15,772 bases of DNA from NCBI GenBank assembly GCA_012800565.1, contig JAAZIZ010000147.1, positions 1-15,772 on the forward strand, read 5' to 3'. The position numbers were made by a program, and so were the translations under genes. The notes under the pieces are model-generated. The model searched no databases, was not told the DNA's origin, and was given only the letters and a program-made list of their open reading frames with translations. This stretch comes from Lentisphaerota bacterium (GTDB taxonomy: Bacteria; Verrucomicrobiota; Lentisphaeria; Oligosphaerales; Oligosphaeraceae). Shown here piece by piece: positions 8,354 through 14,674 of the stretch (positions are counted from its first letter, which is position 1; every line of letters begins with the position of its first letter).

Positions 8354-9025
8354 ATGACTGTCAAACTGACGGAGAGTATGGAAGATTATCTGGAGGCCAT
8401 TGCTGAACTCATTGCCATCGAGGGCCATGCCCATTCCAAGGCAGTGGCGGAAAAATTGAATGTCACCATGCCGTCAGTCACCGGTGCCCTGCGTCAGCTG
8501 GTGCAGCAGGACTTGATCATTTACAATGCTCATCATCCAGTGCAGCTGACTGCCAAAGGCAAAGCCGTGGCTGAGAAAATCATGCGCCGCCACGAAGTCC
8601 TGCAGATGTTCTTCTCGGGCGTCCTCAGCCTGCCATTGGACAAGGCGACCGAGACCGCCTGCCGGCTGGAGCATATTGTTGACGAAGACACCATTGAGCG
8701 CTTCGTAATATTCTCGGAGGCCATTGCCAGACGCTCTGATGCCAGAGCCTTGAAGACTTATCTGACGGAAGCGCTGTCGCCCCTCTGCCTGGACAACAGC
8801 CGGCGCTGCTGTGTATTATGCGATCTGCCCCTGGGGGAATCAGCCGTAGTGCTCCGCCTGGGGCGAAATATCCGTGCCCCGGAAAAGCTGCCTCTGTCTC
8901 CGGGCGACAATCTCACCCTGCAGAATGTCTCCCAGGACGGGATGTACTTCACTGTCTGCGCCGGCGAAAGCAACCACACCATTCCGCTGGCCGAGGCAGA
9001 GAATATCTGGCTGGAACGACTTTAG
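8354..9025 (+). CDS. DtxR/MntR-family metal-dependent transcriptional regulator
   Basis: This 223-residue cytosolic repressor has the three parts of the long DtxR family: a winged-helix DNA-binding domain (about 1-72, recognition helix around NVTMPSVTGALRQLV, 36-50), a metal-binding dimerisation domain (about 73-140) and a C-terminal FeoA/SH3-like domain (about 152-223). Probable metal ligands are D11 and E14 in SMEDYLEAI, H80 and E81 in RRHEVL, and C103, E106 and H107 in ACRLEHIV. D11/E14 match MntR D8/E11, while C103 matches DtxR C102 (MntR has Glu99), so the choice between iron and manganese cannot be read off the sequence. AGGAGG at 8340-8345 gives a strong start. No metal transporter gene lies beside it. 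It converges with the C_GCAxxG_C_C gene 54 nt downstream. Confidence 0.88.
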   Translation: MTVKLTESMEDYLEAIAELIAIEGHAHSKAVAEKLNVTMPSVTGALRQLVQQDLIIYNAHHPVQLTAKGKAVAEKIMRRHEVLQMFFSGVLSLPLDKATETACRLEHIVDEDTIERFVIFSEAIARRSDARALKTYLTEALSPLCLDNSRRCCVLCDLPLGESAVVLRLGRNIRAPEKLPLSPGDNLTLQNVSQDGMYFTVCAGESNHTIPLAEAENIWLERL

Positions 9026-9079
9026 GCAGCCGCGACCGCCAGGCTCGCGCACCAGCTATCTGCGACTGCCGCTGGAATA

Positions 9080-9565
9080 TCACCCCATCGTACCGCCGGC
9101 AGTATCACTGCCCGGACGCCTGCTGGCGATATATTCCTCCATTATCCTGGCCCCTAAGGCAACCAGATCGGCGCAGGGGCGCTTCCGGTAATATTCTGCC
9201 GTCCGGGCCTCGGAGACAGGCGTATCGACCTGAGTTTCGGGCAGATTCAGCAAATCCCGGCAGATTATGGTACCGGTACTGGCTTTGAACTGCCGCGCCA
9301 AATCCTGGATCAGGGCATATTGTGCGTCCTTGCTGTCCTTATCGGTGAAATCGCTGCATCCGTAGAGCAAGCCTGCGACCATGAAAATCCCGGTCAAGGC
9401 TCCGCAGACTTCACGCATACGCCCCATCCCGCCGCCGAAGCCTGCGGCCAGGCGCAACGCGGTCTCGTTGTCCAGTCCGCATTCGCGGGCGAAAGGCAAC
9501 AGCACTGCCTGGGCACAGTTGGCCCCCTCGACGAACAATTCTCTGGCTTCATCAGCTTTGCTCAT
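9080..9565 (-). CDS. C_GCAxxG_C_C family putative redox protein
   Basis: This 161-residue protein matches the C_GCAxxG_C_C family (Pfam PF09719/TIGR01909 as I recall it), described as a putative redox-active protein with four conserved cysteines and a CGAxxG motif, often found near transporter genes. The four expected cysteines are C17 in EGANCAQAVL, C54 in EVCGALTG (the CGAxxG motif), C102 in TIICRDLL and C131 in RPCADLV. Two more, C29 and C70, are extra. A Gly-rich AGFGGGMGRM (41-50) precedes the motif. No signal peptide or membrane segment is apparent, so it is probably cytosolic. Cofactor and reaction are unknown for the family. The ATG overlaps the ArsR-gene stop by 4 nt (ATGA) with AGGAGA 6 nt upstream, so it is the last gene of the efflux operon. 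Confidence 0.85.
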   Translation of the reverse strand: MSKADEARELFVEGANCAQAVLLPFARECGLDNETALRLAAGFGGGMGRMREVCGALTGIFMVAGLLYGCSDFTDKDSKDAQYALIQDLARQFKASTGTIICRDLLNLPETQVDTPVSEARTAEYYRKRPCADLVALGARIMEEYIASRRPGSDTAGGTMG

Positions 9566-9879
9566 TTGTCTTCTCCTTGGTCAATATTGTATTGGCGGCG
9601 CAGGCAATTCAAGATAGTCACCGGATTTATGGCGCTGATCTTATACAGCACCTGACGTCCCCGGCGCTGTGCAGATACCAGTCCGGCCCGGCGCATACGA
9701 TTCAGCTGCTGCGAGATTGCGCCCTGTGGCGCCTTGAGGTTCTCGACTATGGCAGTGACAGTGCTTTCTCCGTTCAGGTCGAGATACTCCAGAATCCTGA
9801 GCCGCTGCGGGTGCCCGAGCAGCTTGATGGCCTCTGCCATCGTGCACAAATACTCCTCCGGCAGCAATTTACTCTTCAT
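9562..9879 (-). CDS. ArsR/SmtB-family winged-helix repressor
   Basis: This is a 105-residue single-domain regulator. The N-terminal helix region includes AIKLLGHPQRLRILEYL (17-33), the usual ArsR dimerisation and DNA-binding entry. STVTAIVENLKAPQGAISQQLNRMRRAGLV (starting at residue 39; recognition helix about 51-63) is followed by the wing QRRGRQVLYKI (71-81). The ELCVC-type arsenic/cadmium motif is absent. The only cysteines are C12, before the first conserved helix, and C92 in the last helix, which leaves room for a thiol-based or metal signal at the dimer interface. The Shine-Dalgarno GGAGGTG (9885-9891) lies inside the last codons of the membrane-fusion gene, whose stop overlaps this ATG. 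Being third in the operon, it probably represses its own transcription; a candidate operator is at 14252-14271. Confidence 0.88.
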   Translation of the reverse strand: MKSKLLPEEYLCTMAEAIKLLGHPQRLRILEYLDLNGESTVTAIVENLKAPQGAISQQLNRMRRAGLVSAQRRGRQVLYKISAINPVTILNCLRRQYNIDQGEDK

Positions 9880-10955
9880 GGCGCCACCTCCAGAAACTGC
9901 ATGCCCGGTTTGGCTCCTGAAACCACTTCCAACATGCCGGCAGTCCCGGCCAGAGGTACAGTCTTGACCATTATCCTCGCTACCTTGCCCGCAGCGGAGC
10001 GGATATGCAGATACTCCAGCTGCCCGATTTTCAGTACGGCAGAAGCGGGAATGGCCAAGACTTCTTTTTGCCCGACAGGAATCACACAGGCAGCGAACAT
10101 CCCGGGCATTAAACCGGTGGTATCACCTTCCAGGCAGGCGTTGATCAAAAAAGTCCGGCTGCCGGGGTCCACTGCAGGGATGATCTCCTTGATTTGGGCC
10201 TGGTATAACTTCCCGGTAGACTCCACCGGAACCTGCAGCTGCGCACCGATCTTTATGTCCCGGAAAAGATTCTCCCGAATCGGAATGCGCAACTGCAGCC
10301 TGGCTGGATTGAAAATTTTCAGCAGCGGGTTCTGGGGGGTAGCCAGGTCTCCCGGATCGCAATAGCGTTCGGCCACAATCCCGTCGAAAGGTGCTCTGAT
10401 GCTCGCATACTCCAGATTGATTCTGGCATTCTCCAGTGTATGTTTCAGCATAGCCACCTGTGCTTTGGCGGTATTCAGATTACTTACTGACTCCTCGAAG
10501 GTCCGCCGGGCGACTACCTGCTTTTCCACCAACTGCGCATAGCGGTCGTACTCTTCCTGGGCGAATTTCAGATGGCTCTCCGCTGCGGCCAGATTCGCGG
10601 CCGCCGCGCCCAATGCCGCCTGCAGGTCTTTTTCTTCCAGCTTGATCAGCACTGAGTTCTCCTGGCAGGCATCTCCGTTGTTGACATTAACCTGTATGAC
10701 TCTGGCCGAGGGCAGACGCGAGATGATCTCGATCTCCTCTCGGCTGCGTATGGTACCGACCGCGGAATAATTGATCGGTACAGTGGACAGCTCCAGGGTT
10801 TTCCAGGCAGTGGCAGGTATTTCAGCTGCAGAATCCGGTATTTCCCCCGAAGGGACTTTGCTGCCCCCGAAAAGGACTCCGGTCTGGTACAGCATGGCAG
10901 AAACGATAAAGGCAATCACCAGCACGGCAAAGAACACAGCGCCTAATTTTTTCAT
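9876..10955 (-). CDS. RND efflux membrane-fusion (periplasmic adaptor) protein
   Basis: This 359-residue adaptor would link the inner-membrane RND pump to an outer-membrane channel. A hydrophobic N-terminal segment (about 4-23, after MKK) anchors it in the inner membrane; there is no lipobox Cys right behind it. The order is as in HlyD/AcrA-type adaptors: first half of the lipoyl domain (about 70-112, ending in VLIKLEEKDLQAAL), a short Ala- and Glu-rich alpha-hairpin (about 113-183), the second lipoyl half SIRAPFDGIVAERYCDPGD (185-203), then beta-barrel and membrane-proximal domains (LMPGMFAACVIPVGQ). The hairpin is short. CACCTC at 10961-10966 is the Shine-Dalgarno (GAGGTG on the - strand), located within the permease C-terminus. 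Both ends overlap neighbours by ATGA. The substrate cannot be inferred. Confidence 0.93.
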   Translation of the reverse strand: MKKLGAVFFAVLVIAFIVSAMLYQTGVLFGGSKVPSGEIPDSAAEIPATAWKTLELSTVPINYSAVGTIRSREEIEIISRLPSARVIQVNVNNGDACQENSVLIKLEEKDLQAALGAAAANLAAAESHLKFAQEEYDRYAQLVEKQVVARRTFEESVSNLNTAKAQVAMLKHTLENARINLEYASIRAPFDGIVAERYCDPGDLATPQNPLLKIFNPARLQLRIPIRENLFRDIKIGAQLQVPVESTGKLYQAQIKEIIPAVDPGSRTFLINACLEGDTTGLMPGMFAACVIPVGQKEVLAIPASAVLKIGQLEYLHIRSAAGKVARIMVKTVPLAGTAGMLEVVSGAKPGMQFLEVAP

Positions 10956-13900
10956 ACTTGCACCTCATTATTTTTTTCCGTAATCAGCAGATAGATTGCG
11001 GGAATCACCAGTATCGTAAACAGGGTACTGGCCAGCAGCCCGAAAATCAGCGCCCAGGCCAGCCCGGAGAATATCGGGTCGAGGGTGATCGGCCAGGCTC
11101 CCATCAGAGTAGTCACTGCGGTAAGCATGATGGGACGGAAGCGCACTGCCCCGGCCTCGGTTATGGCTTGGCGCAGGGGCACGCCGGCGGCCATGCTCTC
11201 CTGAATAAACTCCAGCAACACGATGGAATTCCGGATCACGATCCCGCCCAGGGCAATCATGCCGATCATAGCCGTAGCAGTGAAGAAGATCGGGCTGGCA
11301 TATCCGCCCACCGTTTTCGCGCCAAAGAAATTCAGCAGCCAGAATCCCGGTGCGATGCCGATAATAGTCAGGGGGATGGCACACATCAGCAGCAGCGAGA
11401 GCCGGACGCTGTTGGTCTGTACGATCAGCAGCAGGAATATCCCCCCCAGGGCCACTCCGAAAGCGATTCCCAAATCGCGAAACACCCGCAGGGTCACCTC
11501 CCATTCGCCTTCACCAGCCCATTCCACCTCAATGCCGGCCGGCAAAGGATTCTCCTGCAGAGTCTTGAATTGGGTCTCCAGCAGAATTTCCCCGGGCGCC
11601 CGGCCGACACATTCGGCAGTCACGAATTCAACCCGGCGCAGATTCTTGTGCATAATCGGCAATTCCGCCTCAGCAGGGATAAACTTGCCCAGTTCCGCCA
11701 GCGGCACTGCCCCGGCCGCACCCTTGACCGTCAACTCCTGCAGACGATTGAGTTCATTGCGGTCTGCAAACGGCAGGCGCAGCACAATTTGCAAGGGATG
11801 GCGTTCATCCGCCACCCGCATATTCCCGACCGGATATCCTGAAATCGCCGCCTCCAGACAACCGGTAATTTCTGCCGCAGAGATACCGCTTACAGCGGCC
11901 TTGTCAGGGTCTATCACAAATATCCAGCGTGCAGTAGACTGCTCGTTAAAAAAGTCGATTTCAGCAAAATGTTTTGGGTCGGTCTGCCGCATGCGCTGCT
12001 GCAGTTCAGCTGCACCGGCTCTCAATTCGGCCAGGGACTGGTCCGGTTGAGCATACACCTCGGCGGTCACAGTCGCCAGTACCGGCGGCCCCGGGGGTAC
12101 CTCAACGATATTCAGCACCGCCTGATGGCGCTCGGCCAGCGCAGTCACTGCCGTGCGAATGCGCAACGCAAAGTCATGCGAGGAAATCTCGCGCCGGCTC
12201 TTGGGAACCAGATTGATGCGGATGTCGCCATGATTGGAGGACGTCCGGAGATTGTAGTGCCTGACCAAGCCATTGAAGTCGATCGGGCTGGGGATGCCGA
12301 TATAGCTCTGATAATGCAGCACCTCGTTCTGGCGGGCCAGATATTCCTCCAGTTCAGTAATCAACTCCGCAGTATTCTCCACTGTGGAACCAGGCGGCAG
12401 CTTGACCAGCAGCTGCAGTTCATCGCGATTGTCAAAAGGCAGCATTTTCAGCGGCACCTTGAACAGCAGCAACAGCGTCGAGCCGGCCATCAGCAGCAGA
12501 ACTGCCAGAATCAGCAGCCAGGCATTACGACGACGCAGGAAAGGACGAATCAGCGCAGCATAGAATTTTTTAATCCACGGCGCGGTCACAACCACCTCTC
12601 CGGTCGGCGATTTGCTGTTCTTGTTCTGCAACAGCTTCAGGGCCAGGAAAGGCACGAAAGTCAAAGCGCAGAGAGTGGAGAATGATACCGCCAAGGGCAC
12701 ATTGATGGCCATTGGCCCCATGTATGGCCCCATCATCCCAGTGATGAAAAACATCGGTGTAAAGGAGATTATAATGGCGACTGTGGACAAAATAACCGGC
12801 GGCAGCACCTCCCTCACCGCATCCAGGATAGCCTCAAACGGCTTCTTCCTGCCCATCCTGAGATGCCGCTGGATATTGTCCACATTGGTAATCGGATCAT
12901 CTACCACCAGACCCAGGCTCAGGATCAAGGCAAACAGCGTGACCCGGTTCAAGGTATAGCCGAAGATATAGTTGGTCATCAGAGCCAGGGCGAAGCTCAC
13001 CGGCACCGATGCCCCGACTACCAAACTCTCTCTCCAGCCCATAGTGAGCGCAAGCAGCAGGATCACAGTCACGATGGCAAAGAACATCCCTTCAATCAGG
13101 CCGCTGACCCGAGTATTGGCCGATTCGCCCTGATTGCGGCTGACCGTAAGGGTCACATCCCGGGGAATGATATCACCCAGCGCCGCCTGGGCCTCAGCGA
13201 TAATTTTCCCGGACAGTGCCACGGCATTCACACCCGCCTTCTTGCTGAACGCGATCGTGACCGCCGGTGCGCCGTTATGGCGGACGTAATGCGATGGCAC
13301 CTCGGCACCATCGGTTACCACAGCCACATCTGCAACCCGGATATGCCGTCCTTCCCGGGCGCTGATGACTACCTGCCCCAGTTCCTCAGACGTGACCGGC
13401 ACCGGTGCAGTCAGCAACAGGAATTCCTTGCCCTCCACAATGCTGCTGCCGATGCTGGCCGTGACATTGGCCCGCTGAATCGCCCGGGCGATCTCCGGCA
13501 GGCTGATCTGCTGTGCCCGCAGATTCTCAATGACCGGCTCCACCCGGATGATACGCTTGCAACCGCCGATGATGTCCGAACGCGAGATATGCGGGGTTGC
13601 GTCAAGGCGTGCCGCGAGTTCCTCCGCTATCCGGCGCAACTCAATGGAGTCGTATGTTTCGCCTGACAGGGTCAGGGTGACAATCGGAACATCATTGATG
13701 CTGACCGGAATGACCCGCCATCCGGTCACCCCGTCCGGAACTATATTGCGGTTCTCTTCAATCTTGTCCCGCAAGCGTACCATGGCCCGGACCTGATCCT
13801 CACCGACATGGAAACGCACTGTCACCAGCGCCCCGTCGCGCCGGCTGACTGAATAAACGTGCTCCACACCATCCAGTTGCCAAAGCAGCCGTTCCAGTGG

Positions 13901-14113
13901 CCTGGTCACAAGCTGTTCTGTTTCAACAGGAGAATGCCCCGGGAAAGCCACTTCAACATCAGCCATAGGGACGATGATCTGCGGGTCTTCCTCACGCGGT
14001 GTAGCCAGCAACGCAATCACACCAGCCACCATCCCGGCGACAATCACAATCACGGACAAGGGCCCGGAAAGAAACAATCTCACAATGCGCATCAAACCTG
14101 TTGTCTGTTGCAT
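10952..14113 (-). CDS. RND-superfamily efflux permease (AcrB/HAE1-like)
   Basis: This 1053-residue inner-membrane pump has the RND plan: TM1 (about 14-36), a periplasmic porter loop, TM2-7 (about 340-495 plus TM7 at about 531-551), a second porter loop and TM8-12 (about 880-1045). The proton-relay pair is present as D405-D406 in LGLVVDDPITNVDN. The TM10 lysine of AcrB (K940) is replaced by arginine, R961, in GGIVIRNSIVLLEF, a change seen in a subset of RND pumps as I recall. This argues against CusA-type metal pumps, as do the missing methionine clusters, but the substrate remains unknown. AGGAGGG (14118-14124) is the Shine-Dalgarno. It is the first large gene of a four-gene operon; no TolC-like outer-membrane gene is present in the window. 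Confidence 0.94.
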   Translation of the reverse strand: MQQTTGLMRIVRLFLSGPLSVIVIVAGMVAGVIALLATPREEDPQIIVPMADVEVAFPGHSPVETEQLVTRPLERLLWQLDGVEHVYSVSRRDGALVTVRFHVGEDQVRAMVRLRDKIEENRNIVPDGVTGWRVIPVSINDVPIVTLTLSGETYDSIELRRIAEELAARLDATPHISRSDIIGGCKRIIRVEPVIENLRAQQISLPEIARAIQRANVTASIGSSIVEGKEFLLLTAPVPVTSEELGQVVISAREGRHIRVADVAVVTDGAEVPSHYVRHNGAPAVTIAFSKKAGVNAVALSGKIIAEAQAALGDIIPRDVTLTVSRNQGESANTRVSGLIEGMFFAIVTVILLLALTMGWRESLVVGASVPVSFALALMTNYIFGYTLNRVTLFALILSLGLVVDDPITNVDNIQRHLRMGRKKPFEAILDAVREVLPPVILSTVAIIISFTPMFFITGMMGPYMGPMAINVPLAVSFSTLCALTFVPFLALKLLQNKNSKSPTGEVVVTAPWIKKFYAALIRPFLRRRNAWLLILAVLLLMAGSTLLLLFKVPLKMLPFDNRDELQLLVKLPPGSTVENTAELITELEEYLARQNEVLHYQSYIGIPSPIDFNGLVRHYNLRTSSNHGDIRINLVPKSRREISSHDFALRIRTAVTALAERHQAVLNIVEVPPGPPVLATVTAEVYAQPDQSLAELRAGAAELQQRMRQTDPKHFAEIDFFNEQSTARWIFVIDPDKAAVSGISAAEITGCLEAAISGYPVGNMRVADERHPLQIVLRLPFADRNELNRLQELTVKGAAGAVPLAELGKFIPAEAELPIMHKNLRRVEFVTAECVGRAPGEILLETQFKTLQENPLPAGIEVEWAGEGEWEVTLRVFRDLGIAFGVALGGIFLLLIVQTNSVRLSLLLMCAIPLTIIGIAPGFWLLNFFGAKTVGGYASPIFFTATAMIGMIALGGIVIRNSIVLLEFIQESMAAGVPLRQAITEAGAVRFRPIMLTAVTTLMGAWPITLDPIFSGLAWALIFGLLASTLFTILVIPAIYLLITEKNNEVQV

Positions 14114-14117
14114 ATAG

Positions 14118-14124
14118 CCCTCCT
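14118..14124 (-). promoter_or_regulatory. Permease ribosome binding site overlapping the leader ORF stop codon
   Basis: On the - strand, AGGAGGG lies 4 nt before the permease ATG. The TAG stop of the 23-codon upstream ORF occupies 14123-14125, sharing bases with this site. Ribosomes ending the short ORF would therefore stop on the permease start region, the usual geometry for translational coupling. Confidence 0.7.
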
Positions 14125-14194
14125 ATTCCTGCTTCAGCCTCCAGACAGCCGCACCAGCACCGGCAGCAACAGTGCCGATAATAACCACTTTCAT
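14123..14194 (-). CDS. 23-codon leader ORF upstream of the RND permease
   Basis: On the - strand an ATG at 14194 opens a 23-residue ORF that starts MKVVIIGTVAAGAGAAVW and ends in a basic/polar RLKQE. It has its own Shine-Dalgarno (GGAG, 14202-14205, 7 nt spacing) and lies downstream of the predicted promoter, so it should be transcribed with the pump operon. Two readings are possible. The sequence resembles the N-terminal FAD-binding strand-loop-helix of CoA-disulfide reductase/NADH oxidase-type flavoproteins (MKVVIIGGxAAGxxAA), which would make it a relic of a deleted gene. Alternatively, residues 3-18 form a hydrophobic helix and it is a small membrane protein, like AcrZ, or a coupling leader. 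Translation is not proven. Confidence 0.5.
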   Translation of the reverse strand: MKVVIIGTVAAGAGAAVWRLKQE

Positions 14195-14251
14195 AACCTG
14201 ACTCCAATATGACTTGAAACGACCCCCAGCGAAAAATGTGTCCGGAAAAAC

Positions 14252-14271
14252 TGAGATATTAGTATATCACA
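14252..14271 (-). promoter_or_regulatory. 20-bp near-palindrome over the -10, candidate ArsR operator
   Basis: The - strand sequence TGTGATATACTAATATCTCA is a dyad with 8-bp arms around a central 4 bp; seven of eight arm positions are complementary. It covers the -10 hexamer. ArsR-family repressors bind A+T-rich dyads overlapping promoters, and such a gene is third in this operon, so negative autoregulation is the obvious model. Binding is inferred, not shown. Confidence 0.5.
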
Positions 14272-14288
14272 ATAAATTGATAAGTCAA
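14261..14288 (-). promoter_or_regulatory. Sigma70-type promoter of the RND/ArsR operon
   Basis: On the - strand TTGACT (14283-14288) and TATACT (14261-14266) are separated by 16 bp, each one or two bases from consensus. The region is strongly A+T-rich against a G+C-rich background. Transcription would start near 14254, leaving about 60 nt before the 23-codon ORF and about 140 nt before the permease. Nothing equally good was seen elsewhere between the operon and the flavoprotein gene. Confidence 0.65.
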
Positions 14289-14328
14289 GCCGGGTCTGGA
14301 TGAAGACAGAGCGCGGACGATTGTATTG

Positions 14329-14355
14329 GACGTATGGGACGTATGGGACGTATGG
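14329..14355. repeat. Tandem repeat, 3 x 9 bp (GACGTATGG)
   Basis: Three perfect adjacent copies of GACGTATGG (14329-14337, 14338-14346, 14347-14355), flanked by degenerate copies (GTATTG before, ATGGGACAATGGG after). The 9-bp unit keeps a reading frame open in all frames, so the Tyr-Gly and Val-Pro-Tyr rich ORFs across it are artefacts. Confidence 0.9.
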
Positions 14356-14492
14356 ATGGGACAATGGGAAAGGCGGCGCACGACCCAGGGCGGCGCATAC
14401 CGGAATTCCATTACATCCGCGAGCCCCAGCAGGGCAAGACATACGCCCGGGCTGTTATATGGCCGGCTCCGTCCACAACTGCTGAAACGCCC

Positions 14493-14518
14493 CTTTGGCG
14501 CCCTTGGCGTCTTGGCGG
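14493..14518. repeat. TTGGCG repeat cluster (period 9/8 bp)
   Basis: TTGGCG occurs at 14495, 14504 and 14512 within CTTTGGCGCCCTTGGCGTCT and its continuation, followed by GGTTCAATG. On the other strand this reads as CCGCCAAGACGCCAAGGG-type units. I recall similar CGCCAAG-unit clusters between genes in many environmental bacterial genomes, but no function is known to me. Confidence 0.7.
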
Positions 14519-14568
14519 TTCAATGAAGTGGAAATAACCGCCGGAAACGCGGACGTTCCCCCAGCCGG

Positions 14569-14604
14569 AATTTGCAAATTTTTCCCTGAAGTATATTTTA
14601 TATT
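14569..14604 (+). promoter_or_regulatory. A+T-rich promoter region with 12-bp palindrome before the flavoprotein gene
   Basis: AATTTGCAAATT (14569-14580) is a perfect palindrome. TTGCAA (14572-14577) followed after 16 bp by TATTTT (14594-14599) could be a weak promoter; other -10-like hexamers (TATATT at 14592 and 14599) give poorer spacing. The palindrome overlaps the putative -35 and could be a regulator site. Confidence 0.35.
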
Positions 14605-14674
14605 CTGACCACCGCAGATGCCTGCTCGCATATCTGAGAGCTTAACCCACCGCCAACGTACCTGGAGACCGATA

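Larger units (their letters stand above)
14289..14568. other. Non-coding intergenic segment with short repeats
   Basis: No convincing gene was found here on either strand. It holds a 3-copy 9-bp tandem array (14329-14355), a GGCGGCGCA direct repeat at 14372-14380 and 14389-14397, and a TTGGCG repeat cluster (14493-14518). Open frames that cross it have repetitive translations without Shine-Dalgarno sites. It separates the divergent RND operon and flavoprotein gene. Confidence 0.6.

Noticed and set aside
9320..10365. + strand frames opposite the ArsR, redox and adaptor genes
   Set aside because: Antisense shadows; the - strand genes have recognisable domains, Shine-Dalgarno sites and ATGA junctions.
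10958..13666. Several 200-300 codon + strand frames opposite the RND permease
   Set aside because: They are Gln/His/Arg-rich antisense readings of the permease, without start signals or domains.
14329..14355. CRISPR array
   Set aside because: The units are 9 bp and directly adjacent with no spacers, and no cas genes are present.
14191..14537. Repetitive ORFs (PYVPYV, TYGTYG, DVWDVW) over the 9-bp tandem repeat
   Set aside because: A repeat unit divisible by 3 keeps frames open by chance; no start signal or homology-like content.
14618..14674. Upstream ATG for the flavoprotein
   Set aside because: It adds 19 residues without family character; ATG at 14675 has a well-placed GGAG and starts right at the flavin-binding strand.
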